Part shown: piece by piece, positions 25,249 through 32,752 of the stretch
Position numbering within the stretch: position 1 is the first letter of the stretch
Layout of the letters: each line of letters opens with the position of its first letter
DNA from: Flavobacteriales bacterium
GTDB taxonomy: Bacteria; Bacteroidota; Bacteroidia; Flavobacteriales_D; Crocinitomicaceae
NCBI GenBank assembly: GCA_947453795.1
Contig: CANGIC010000007.1
Coordinates: 1 to 33,883 of the forward strand
DNA length: 33,883 nucleotides
Reading direction: 5' to 3'
Made by a program: the position numbers and the translations under genes
Notes under the pieces: generated by a model
The model's database searches: none
Told to the model about the DNA's origin: nothing
What the model saw: only the letters and a program-made list of their open reading frames with translations

Positions 25249-26168
25249 TGTTCAGCACGTTTTAAGAACACCAGCGAAAGCGCTGTTGGGATGAACAAAT
25301 TCATCACCCAAATGGAGAATGCTGCGATCACCACGGAAAGTTCTTGCATTCCCGCTGCAGCAAAAACCCAAACCGCAACAGATTCACGCACGCCAAGTTT
25401 TCCAAGGAACAACGAAGGGGCTAGCGTGATCCAAAAATAGTATTGCCAAATCCACAAGACACTCGTCGCGTTCATCTCCATGCCAAATGCATACAATACG
25501 CAAGCGAATTGCACAGTAAAGATTAAGTGGCGAACAAGCGCTAAGGCGAACATCTGAAGTCGTATATGTTTGTGATTTGTCAGAATGGTTAAAAGGCCGT
25601 CGACAAAAGTTCGCTTGCGGAAAAACTTGAGCAACCATTCCAACCGAAAGTAAAAAAATAGAAAAGCCAAGGATGCCGCGCTAATTGTGATATAGCTCAG
25701 TGACCCAAACGCATTGCTAAATGGCATTTTTTGAAGTAGCATAATACCCAAAGCACCAACGAGCATGGTTACGACGAACTGCGACATACTTCCAATCAAC
25801 GTCAACAAGGTGAGTTGGATTCGGTATTTACGCTCGAAATAAAGCACCCTGCCGATGAAGTTTCCGAGCATGTTTGGCGTCAGCATGCCTGTAATCATCC
25901 CCGCCAAGAAGCTGTGAAAGCGCGTTGATTTTTCCCTTTTCACCGCTGCACAATCCAACGACAAGTTCCATTTTCGCCATTCTGTCCACCAATTCAATGG
26001 TATGAGTAAAAATCCAATAATTAAATAAAAAGGATGCTTCAATCCAATTACTTGTTGATTCCAGTCTTGATGTTGAAAGCGTTGAACCATAAAAATAATG
26101 AGCACGACAAAGGCAAGCAATTTGAGGAAATTGAAGATTGTCTGCCTATTTTTTATAGCTTTATACAA
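25245..26168 (-). CDS. LPG-synthase-type flippase-like integral membrane protein
   Basis: This 307-residue protein has about seven to eight transmembrane helices and motifs of the lysylphosphatidylglycerol synthase TM / UPF0104 (AglD-like) family: PLNWWTEWRKW (57-67), GMLTPNMLGNFIGRVLYFERK (about 93-113) and LGKLGVRESVAVW. Related proteins often sit beside GT2 enzymes and are proposed to move or modify lipid-linked products. The only start compatible with the frame is TTG at 26168; a stop lies upstream and the first internal Met is at residue 27. Its start and that of ruvC are divergent and only 14 bp apart, so each promoter must lie within the other gene's beginning. Confidence 0.8.
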   Translation of the reverse strand: MYKAIKNRQTIFNFLKLLAFVVLIIFMVQRFQHQDWNQQVIGLKHPFYLIIGFLLIPLNWWTEWRKWNLSLDCAAVKREKSTRFHSFLAGMITGMLTPNMLGNFIGRVLYFERKYRIQLTLLTLIGSMSQFVVTMLVGALGIMLLQKMPFSNAFGSLSYITISAASLAFLFFYFRLEWLLKFFRKRTFVDGLLTILTNHKHIRLQMFALALVRHLIFTVQFACVLYAFGMEMNATSVLWIWQYYFWITLAPSLFLGKLGVRESVAVWVFAAAGMQELSVVIAAFSIWVMNLFIPTALSLVFLKRAEQ

Positions 26169-26182
26169 CGAAGAAATTTTGA

Positions 26183-26740
26183 ATGGTTGAAGATAAGATT
26201 ATTCTCGGAATTGACCCCGGAACCACGATTATGGGATATGGACTTATTCATGTGCAGAAGAATCAATTGACCATGCTCAACTTCGGCATTGTTCAACTCA
26301 ACAAGTTGCCGACACACCCCGATAAACTCAAGCGCATCTTCGATCGTATTTCTGGAATCATTCAGGAATACAAACCAGATGAACTAGCCATTGAAGCGCC
26401 ATTCTTTGGGAAAAATGTGCAATCTATGTTGAAACTAGGTCGTGCCCAGGGTGTAGCGATTGCTGCAGGTTTAAGCCACAATATTCCTTTTGAAGAATAT
26501 TCACCGAAACGCGTAAAACAGGCCATTACAGGAAGTGGTAGTGCTTCGAAAGAACAAGTTGCAGCCATGTTACAAAAGCTTCTCAAGTTTGAGGAAATGC
26601 CCAAATACCTAGATGCTACTGATGGTCTAGCTGTGGCGGTATGTCATCATTTTTCTAAAGGTATAGGCGAACACAACAAATCGAAAGGTGGTGGATGGGA
26701 TTCATTTATTCGCCAAAATCCAGACCGTAAAAAAGAGTAG
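26183..26740 (+). CDS. ruvC: Holliday junction endodeoxyribonuclease RuvC
   Basis: This 185-residue RNase H-fold nuclease resolves four-way DNA junctions with RuvAB. All four catalytic acidic residues are visible: Asp11 (LGIDPGT), Glu71 (AIEAPFF), Asp144 and Asp147 (YLDATDGLAVA). The loop SPKRVKQAITGSGSASKEQV (107-126) is also typical. It begins a three-gene plus-strand cluster; the next gene starts 1 bp after its stop. Confidence 0.96.
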   Translation: MVEDKIILGIDPGTTIMGYGLIHVQKNQLTMLNFGIVQLNKLPTHPDKLKRIFDRISGIIQEYKPDELAIEAPFFGKNVQSMLKLGRAQGVAIAAGLSHNIPFEEYSPKRVKQAITGSGSASKEQVAAMLQKLLKFEEMPKYLDATDGLAVAVCHHFSKGIGEHNKSKGGGWDSFIRQNPDRKKE

Positions 26741-26741
26741 C

Positions 26742-27386
26742 ATGAATGGGGAACACCAATCCAGCATTGCGTTTTGGCCCATTTTTTCCATCGGCGGAAT
26801 CTCGTTATTTGTCGTCTTCTTTTTTATTGCAGCAGCACATTATCCGGGGGGTTCTAATGCCCACTTGCACGCCATTGGATTCAGCTGGGCGGACAACTAT
26901 TGGTGTGAATTATTGGGTGAAAATGCAAAAAATGGGGTGCGAAATCTTGCACGCCCTTATGCCATGATTGGTATGGTAATCTTATCGGTGTCGGTTTCTG
27001 TTTTTTGGTGGAACATTCCTAAAATGGTCTATGAAAAAAGTCGACTTATCCGAAGTGTCATGCGGTATTGCGGTATGTTATCCATGCTCTTTTCCGCGTT
27101 AATTTTCACCAATTGGCACGATGGAATCATCTACGCGGCTGTAATCACAGGCGCTGTCTCATTCACACTGCTGTTCTACGAACTTTTTCGCAACAAGCGA
27201 GACTTTTTATCCTACTTTGGTGTTGTTTGTCTTGGCTTCATTTTCATGAACTGCATTATGTACATCACCAATTTCGGCATTGAATTTCTACCACTAATTC
27301 AAAAGATCACCTTTGCCATAACATTGATTTGGATCATCCTTGTAATTTTACAGTTGAAAAAGCACACCTATCCGTCAAAGACATGA
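26742..27386 (+). CDS. Six-helix membrane protein of unknown function
   Basis: The 214-residue protein has six predicted helices at about 13-32, 74-92, 105-123, 127-146, 156-176 and 186-205. The loop after helix 1 (YPGGSNAHLHAIGFSWADNYWC) is long and conserved-looking, and FTNWHD (122-127) is a possible polar functional motif. The layout recalls DUF998-like proteins, but I am not sure. The ATG at 26742, one base after the ruvC stop, is chosen over the upstream GTG within ruvC. It is translationally coupled to the next gene through an ATGA overlap. Confidence 0.75.
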   Translation: MNGEHQSSIAFWPIFSIGGISLFVVFFFIAAAHYPGGSNAHLHAIGFSWADNYWCELLGENAKNGVRNLARPYAMIGMVILSVSVSVFWWNIPKMVYEKSRLIRSVMRYCGMLSMLFSALIFTNWHDGIIYAAVITGAVSFTLLFYELFRNKRDFLSYFGVVCLGFIFMNCIMYITNFGIEFLPLIQKITFAITLIWIILVILQLKKHTYPSKT

Positions 27387-27748
27387 TGAAAAAGCGCAAA
27401 CCCAACAAGAATATTCTATCGACGAAAGACTTCATCCTTCGGATGATTAAATTCTTCTTGATATCCCTGAGTTTTATGGCTGTGTCCTTGCTTATCGGAG
27501 TGCTTGGTTACCGGCATTATGCCAATCTCTCCTGGATTGATAGTTTTTACAATGCCTCGATGATCCTCACGGGTATGGGACCTGGAAATATTCTTACGAC
27601 CACAGGAGGAAAGGTTTTCTCATCCTTGTATGCTTTGTTTAGCGGTATCGTTTTCTTGACAACTGCGGCGATTTTCATCTCCCCAATTGCCCATAGGTTG
27701 TTGCATTTATTGCATGTGGATGAGGAGGATGAAGAAGTTTCAGCATAG
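27383..27748 (+). CDS. Two-helix protein resembling a potassium-channel pore with altered filter
   Basis: This 121-residue protein has helix 1 at about 22-42, a short amphipathic pore-helix-like segment (WIDSFYNASMIL, 51-62), then TGMGP (63-67) where two-helix potassium channels have TVGYG, then helix 2 at about 78-100 preceded by GGKVFSSLYALFSG, as in the channel family. The tail is acidic (HVDEEDEEVSA). The topology and spacing match KcsA-type pores, but the filter lacks the Tyr-Gly pair, so potassium selectivity is doubtful. The start overlaps the previous stop (ATGA); a second ATG follows at 27386. The family may be uncharacterised. Confidence 0.7.
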   Translation: MMKKRKPNKNILSTKDFILRMIKFFLISLSFMAVSLLIGVLGYRHYANLSWIDSFYNASMILTGMGPGNILTTTGGKVFSSLYALFSGIVFLTTAAIFISPIAHRLLHLLHVDEEDEEVSA

Positions 27749-27827
27749 CTTATGTGCCAAATGCATTGTACGAAAGAACTAGTGCATAGAATTGATAGCA
27801 TTTGCATGCTGATTCCATTTTCTTAAC

Positions 27828-28241
27828 ATGTTATTTCCATTAATATCAATCGTTTCTAAGGGAATCTTCAAAACAATTGAAATGGCCAGAAGTAAAAGAG
27901 AAATCTATCTCGAGATGTGCAAGAAAAAATGGGACGGAAAGGGTGAATACCAAAGTTGTCTCAGAAATTTACGGAACTCAAAGACCAAAAAACACATCAT
28001 GGCACCCGCATGGTTACTCGTGCTCTTAGTGGCCGCATATTTCAATTGTCCTGCATGGGCGATGATGCTGGCTAGTATACCAGTGCTTGTGAAAATTCAC
28101 AAAATTCATAAAGAGCTAGACCATAAAATAAGAGTTTCAACATTGGCTATGTTTTGCCTGGAAATTGAATTTGGGGCATCAAAAACAAGTGATGAACCAG
28201 AAATGACAGATGCGTTAATCGATTTGTTCGGGAGCAAGTAA
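27828..28241 (+). CDS. Hypothetical protein with one or two membrane segments
   Basis: The 137-residue protein has a basic N-terminal half (MARSKREIYLEMCKKKWDG from residue 19), two adjacent hydrophobic segments (about 60-73 and 76-90) and an acidic C-terminus (EPEMTDALIDLFG). The start could be 27828 or the ATG at 27882. I recognise no family. It ends 10 bp from the end of the DUF350 operon on the other strand and appears to be transcribed alone. It is a real gene by composition and length, but support is modest. Confidence 0.55.
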   Translation: MLFPLISIVSKGIFKTIEMARSKREIYLEMCKKKWDGKGEYQSCLRNLRNSKTKKHIMAPAWLLVLLVAAYFNCPAWAMMLASIPVLVKIHKIHKELDHKIRVSTLAMFCLEIEFGASKTSDEPEMTDALIDLFGSK

Positions 28242-28251
28242 TTTAAGTGTG

Positions 28252-28776
28252 CTACATGATACTTGGCACATCCGGGTAAGGGATAAAAGACTCCAAGAAT
28301 ACGATGAAAGGTTCCTTCGCGAACATGGCAGTTACTATAGTGAGTGTAACCAACAAGATGGCAACCCCTACATTGTTATCCCTAATTTCCTCGTATTCTT
28401 TGAGTTGAGTCGTCATAATGGCAAATAGCTTGTAGGCAATAAAAATGATGATTCCGCTAAATACATAGCCCAACAACAGGAATAACCCTGTGTATTGCAG
28501 GCAGGATAAAATATAGGAAAATCCTACTTCACCTGAGCTATTCAGCACTTTAAACGTCGCTGTAAGCGGTTGCATGATGCCAAAGGTGATGTAGGCAACG
28601 GAGAAAATTGTTCCACTCAAAAAAATCATGAACGAAAGATTCTTGTACGGATCAACTTCGTTGGTTTTTCTGATGTAAAAGTTCATCATTACCATTTTGG
28701 TAAAATACACCGTCATGATACCGATCATCATTGCGAGCAAAAGCTCAATTCCTGCAGGTCCAAATAAATTCGTCAT
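28252..28776 (-). CDS. DUF350 family membrane protein
   Basis: This 174-residue protein has four helices at about 8-30, 47-69, 87-118 and 134-153. The repeated pattern of a polar residue set before a helix (YKNLSFMIFLSG at 45-56, RDNNVGVAILLVT at 132-144) is the internal duplication typical of DUF350 (YjfL-type) proteins. DUF350 members have no proven activity; I recall them in envelope-stress clusters with PspA-like and polyamine-related genes. This is the last gene of the five-gene operon, 12 bp after the preceding stop. Confidence 0.7.
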   Translation of the reverse strand: MTNLFGPAGIELLLAMMIGIMTVYFTKMVMMNFYIRKTNEVDPYKNLSFMIFLSGTIFSVAYITFGIMQPLTATFKVLNSSGEVGFSYILSCLQYTGLFLLLGYVFSGIIIFIAYKLFAIMTTQLKEYEEIRDNNVGVAILLVTLTIVTAMFAKEPFIVFLESFIPYPDVPSIM

Positions 28777-28788
28777 CTTTTTTACATT

Positions 28789-30516
28789 TTAGTTTTTAGG
28801 TCCAAGTGCTACATACCAGTAGCGCATATTTCCGCATTCATCGGACAGCACCCCGGGTTCATAACCCGGATATGTTGTTTCCCATGCGTAGTAATTCAAT
28901 CCATTGTAGGCAATCGACTTTCCTCTATAATTTCCAGAAATCCCCAAAATGGCATGTCCATATTGATCGGATGCCAACACCACCACATTGTAGCCAAGTC
29001 GGGTCAATACATGATAGAGAAGTACGCTCCGTGTATCACAATCGCCTTTAAAGTTGCCCATAAATTCAGTCGGGGACTGCAAACCGAACTTAATCAATTC
29101 AAGACATGGTCCTCCCGTCTGGTGCCACTCCGTAATAAATCCACCGTAGGTTCGGTCGGCCTCGCTATGTGTCAAATCATGCACTAAGCAATAGGGGATA
29201 TTTTGAATTGAGGTGACAATCATGTCGGCAGCTTTTTGTCTATTCAGCTGTTTCTTTTTGATGATGCGGCTATATTCATCAAGCACCTCATTTAAATATT
29301 CCGCGCGTTCGGATGTCAATCGGCGATAAATTTGACGCCAATAGGCCTGGGATGACTCTGCATCTACTTGGAGTTGATCGCGTTTAATTCTGGAAATATG
29401 ATAGTAGTCATCCCTGACCTTAAAGGTGGCCGCATAGTTCCTGCTTCCATTGTCCTTCCAATTCAACTTGTGGATGCGAAATTTCAATTTTAGCGTATCC
29501 TTTTCTTTTGTAGTGACATGCATAGAGTCCACCTCGGTCTCGATTACGTCGTCATCCTCAGGTTCAACATATTCGCTATCCTCCTTCTTTTGATCCTCCT
29601 TAAGTGCATCACGAACTTGGGAGAAATAGAACAACAACTGAAGGGCAAGAAGAATCCATCCCAGTGATCGAACAAATTTTCCCGTTCGTGCGATCAGGAA
29701 CAGAGAAATACCCAAAAGCAAACCATGTACATTGCTGAAATGAGGTCCGAGTTTGATCATTCCGAACAAATTCCCTAAAATAAGTGCCCATGCAAAAAAA
29801 TTGAGCAATGGACGTTGAATGCCCAAGTGATTTTGTAAGGAAGGGAAATGCTTAAAAAGTCCATGAAGGACGATAGATGCAAAAAATACCGCAGGTAGAA
29901 GATAGGATAAGACGCTGTTTGCGCCTGAGAAATGAAGCAATGAACCTAAAATGAACGTCATTAAAGCAGCGCCTAGCAACAAAGAAATTAATTCTTTCCC
30001 GCGGCTTATGGTTGGTGCATTCGGCAAAACAGGTTGTTGACCTTGCAAAGGAGCAGTCAACAGCGTCATTGACCGACCAAAACAACCTGAGTTCGCTGCT
30101 CCACCAGTGACCGATGTAAGTTTTGACCCCAATAAAGATGTTGATTTTACGGGAGGCGGTGGCGGTAATGGCTTTGTTAACTTGATTAAAATTGTTCCTT
30201 CAAAAGGAATCAACTGCTCATTTTCAAGTGTGACTTTATCCGCAATAATAAGATCTCGAATGACAAAATGCTTCACCCGTTCTGCGATGTATTCGCCCTC
30301 ATTGACAAAAAACCGCAGGGTATGGTGACGGGTTGATCGAAAATACTGACCCACGCAATGTTCTTCCAAATCCACCTCATCGATCGCGATGGCATCATAA
30401 ACATCTCCAACATGAAGAAGGCGTTCCGAAAAAGTATAGGCGCCAGAAGTGTGACTATCTCCCTGACGGAAGAAGCCCTTCACCTTACCTTGCAGATATA
30501 TTACCTTTTCTTTCAC
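28789..30516 (-). CDS. Multi-pass membrane protein with periplasmic transglutaminase-like domain
   Basis: This 575-residue protein has an N-terminal soluble domain (about 1-115) and a Pro-rich linker (PLPPPPP, 117-122). Next comes a Gly/Ser segment with one Cys (GCFG), then about five helices (174-195, 201-219, 237-255, 262-276, 284-298), an acidic linker (305-330) and a large C-terminal domain (335-575). The latter ends in a transglutaminase-like or papain-like fold: Cys493 in GDCDTRS, His521 in GHAILG, and the YAWETT region (543-548) as the place for the third residue. With five helices and a cytoplasmic N-terminus, the catalytic domain would be periplasmic. The function could be peptidase or amidase activity on peptidoglycan or envelope protein. 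The ATG overlaps the upstream stop by 4 bp. Confidence 0.75.
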   Translation of the reverse strand: MKEKVIYLQGKVKGFFRQGDSHTSGAYTFSERLLHVGDVYDAIAIDEVDLEEHCVGQYFRSTRHHTLRFFVNEGEYIAERVKHFVIRDLIIADKVTLENEQLIPFEGTILIKLTKPLPPPPPVKSTSLLGSKLTSVTGGAANSGCFGRSMTLLTAPLQGQQPVLPNAPTISRGKELISLLLGAALMTFILGSLLHFSGANSVLSYLLPAVFFASIVLHGLFKHFPSLQNHLGIQRPLLNFFAWALILGNLFGMIKLGPHFSNVHGLLLGISLFLIARTGKFVRSLGWILLALQLLFYFSQVRDALKEDQKKEDSEYVEPEDDDVIETEVDSMHVTTKEKDTLKLKFRIHKLNWKDNGSRNYAATFKVRDDYYHISRIKRDQLQVDAESSQAYWRQIYRRLTSERAEYLNEVLDEYSRIIKKKQLNRQKAADMIVTSIQNIPYCLVHDLTHSEADRTYGGFITEWHQTGGPCLELIKFGLQSPTEFMGNFKGDCDTRSVLLYHVLTRLGYNVVVLASDQYGHAILGISGNYRGKSIAYNGLNYYAWETTYPGYEPGVLSDECGNMRYWYVALGPKN

Positions 30517-31733
30517 TTCTTGCGTGGCTTAATTTTTCTTCCGTGAATGATTTCAATTTCAACGCGTCGGTTCATGAGCATCCCCTCTTGCGAATCATTC
30601 GATGCGCGTGGTTCTGTTTCTCCTTTTCCAATGGCCTTCAAGCGCACCGGGTCAATTCCTTTTTCAATTAAATAGGCCCGAACACTATTGGCGCGTGCTT
30701 GTGATAAGCGCAAATTGGAGTTGTCATTCCCACGGCTATCGGTATGTCCATAAATATTGGCTTTACACGCTAAGTGCTCCAGCAAATACAAGCTTAAGCG
30801 ATCCAAATCCTTTGCTGAACTTGGAAGAAGGCGGTTGCTGTTGGTATAGAATTGAACGTTCGGTAAAACGAGTGATTCTGTTTCAATGATTTCCACCGTA
30901 TCCCTTGAATGAGTATTCGCATCATCCGTATTGCGCGTATCGTCTGAATCGGTCTTGTCTCTTCTCGCTTCATCGGCATCCGAATTGTCTCTCCGCTTGT
31001 CATTGTCGGTAGAATCTGGTGTAAACCAATCTGAATCATCTCGGTCATTTTGCTCCGTGGAATCACTGGCGTCTCGATCGGTCCTCTTATCGTCACAAGT
31101 GCGCAACAATAATGTCAGCAATCCGAGTAAGAGCAAAACACTGATGAGACCACCACATCCTATTCTACCCAAATTTAAACAGCCACCAGACAGCGGCATA
31201 TTTAGACAGCCCGAACCCATTGTAGAAACATTCGCGCATCCACCTCTTGAAACGCCAGGCAAACAGCCATTGGTAGAACCATCTAGAAATGAATGAGTTC
31301 CGTGAATGGATTTACGTTGTTTTAGTTGGTCGTTGAATACTTGGTCATTTAGTCTTCGCAATTTACACACGACATCTGCTTTCAATACCCCATGTCGAAC
31401 ACCGTCAACCTCGCGGATTTCAGAAATTTCTGGATTTAGGATTGTGACCTCTTCGGCATTGAATTTTCGTGCTATGTCGAGTGGATATTCACCTGAAAGG
31501 GCCGGAAAAACTTCCAAACCCAACAGATAGCGGTCTTCCAAAAATGATCCATTCCATGTGCTCGGCAATTCTCCCGTATGCGGCGCAGCATTTGAGAGCA
31601 CCTTTCGACCAATCGGTTGAATGTGATTTAAGGTGAGCCCCTTACTTTCATCCGTTAAATAAGGTGCCGTCGTAAAACTACATTCCAGTCGACCGTTCAC
31701 CCACATTGGCGCTATTTCCTTTGCTTCGCTCAT
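30513..31733 (-). CDS. Inner-membrane OmpA-domain protein (MotB-like topology)
   Basis: This 406-residue protein has no signal peptide. Residues 1-150 form a soluble domain of unknown type. Residues 155-195 are a Gly-Cys-rich stretch with Cys at 157, 166, 176, 185 and 193. One helix (about 195-210) follows, then a highly charged Asp/Arg/Ser/Thr linker (214-280), then an OmpA C-terminal domain (about 290-397) that binds peptidoglycan. In that domain YGHTDSRG gives Asp332 and SQARANS gives Arg347, spaced like the diaminopimelate-binding Asp/Arg pair of OmpA; NRRVEIEI (388-395) is also typical. The layout places the N-terminus in the cytoplasm and ties the inner membrane to the cell wall. It overlaps both neighbouring genes by 4 bp. 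Confidence 0.85.
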   Translation of the reverse strand: MSEAKEIAPMWVNGRLECSFTTAPYLTDESKGLTLNHIQPIGRKVLSNAAPHTGELPSTWNGSFLEDRYLLGLEVFPALSGEYPLDIARKFNAEEVTILNPEISEIREVDGVRHGVLKADVVCKLRRLNDQVFNDQLKQRKSIHGTHSFLDGSTNGCLPGVSRGGCANVSTMGSGCLNMPLSGGCLNLGRIGCGGLISVLLLLGLLTLLLRTCDDKRTDRDASDSTEQNDRDDSDWFTPDSTDNDKRRDNSDADEARRDKTDSDDTRNTDDANTHSRDTVEIIETESLVLPNVQFYTNSNRLLPSSAKDLDRLSLYLLEHLACKANIYGHTDSRGNDNSNLRLSQARANSVRAYLIEKGIDPVRLKAIGKGETEPRASNDSQEGMLMNRRVEIEIIHGRKIKPRKK

Positions 31734-32752
31734 TGTAGCTGTTCGAAGTGATCGAAAAGTTTGATTGTTGTGCGCTTTGTTGGCGTTTTAAAAATGCGTG
31801 TCCGATTAAATGGAGGATCTTCGTACAAGGATTCGTGCGAAAGCGAATAGTTGTAATTCTGTAAGAGATACTCCGCGCAGTCCTTCTTCATTTTTGAATA
31901 TTCTGCTGCAATCACCAGCACCATTTCATCTCCAAAGTACTTTCCATACAGATAGGATGTGGCATAGCGAACATACATGTAGGCCGGTAGCAGCGAGAAG
32001 AAAAGTGCGAAGAGAAGAAACAATACCAAACCTGAATTTGGCTGATGAAAGAGTAACTCAAAACGCTTGAAGGGCATTCCCGCGTGCTTCAGTTCTTTTC
32101 TAAAATGGGCCAATAAGTGTCGGTTGTTTTTTACTAAAAGTGCCTTCTTTACACTCAATTTCTTTTCCAATACATCAATTTGTTTATGAATGTGTCGGAT
32201 TTTGAATTGCTGAATGCGCACATTCTTTTCAGTGTTAAAGATGATTTTTTGTTCACTTTCCTTTTTTTCAATGAGCATGGAAATAGAGCCCAGCTGTTGG
32301 TCAGTCATGCGCTGCTTCGATTGGGCAAAATTAACATACACTTGATTTTTATAGCCCTGTAAATCCTGGGAGATGGATTGGCGAAACACAAAAGCACTGA
32401 TCGGAACAATCAAAGTAAAAACCAGCAACATGAAGAGTACAATCCGAAAGATATTCGCGCCATTCACAATCAATTTTTTCATAGTGACCACCTCACCTAT
32501 TGGCAATTGAATAGTCAACAGCGTAAAACGTATGATGGAGAAAAACACAAAAGTGAGCACCCCAGCCAGTGGCAAGGACAAGGCATAGTCTAAGGACAAC
32601 AAATAAAAGAAGTAATACAGTGAAAGAAAGGACGCAGAGATGACCAAGATGAAATAAAATGTTGCTTTCGCATAGGCAGACCTCTCCCCCGACGAGCACC
32701 GAAGCAAGTGTTTGGTATCCAATCCAAAAAGCAAGGTCGCTAGGCGCTCCAT
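31730..32752 (-). CDS. DUF4407-like membrane protein, divergent paralogue
   Basis: This 340-residue protein has three N-terminal helices (about 31-53, 58-80 and 102-122), a charged helical or coiled-coil segment (about 125-222), a fourth helix (241-260) and a cytoplasmic-looking tail. This is the architecture of the DUF4407 protein encoded directly upstream, only with a shorter coil. The N-terminus (LDTKHLLRCSSGERSAYAK) resembles the DUF4407 entry region, and FTLLTI stands in place of DRFIVSS. I therefore read it as a divergent DUF4407 paralogue. Its ATG follows the upstream TAA with no gap, and its end overlaps the OmpA-domain gene in ATGA. Confidence 0.7.
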   Translation of the reverse strand: MERLATLLFGLDTKHLLRCSSGERSAYAKATFYFILVISASFLSLYYFFYLLSLDYALSLPLAGVLTFVFFSIIRFTLLTIQLPIGEVVTMKKLIVNGANIFRIVLFMLLVFTLIVPISAFVFRQSISQDLQGYKNQVYVNFAQSKQRMTDQQLGSISMLIEKKESEQKIIFNTEKNVRIQQFKIRHIHKQIDVLEKKLSVKKALLVKNNRHLLAHFRKELKHAGMPFKRFELLFHQPNSGLVLFLLFALFFSLLPAYMYVRYATSYLYGKYFGDEMVLVIAAEYSKMKKDCAEYLLQNYNYSLSHESLYEDPPFNRTRIFKTPTKRTTIKLFDHFEQLQ

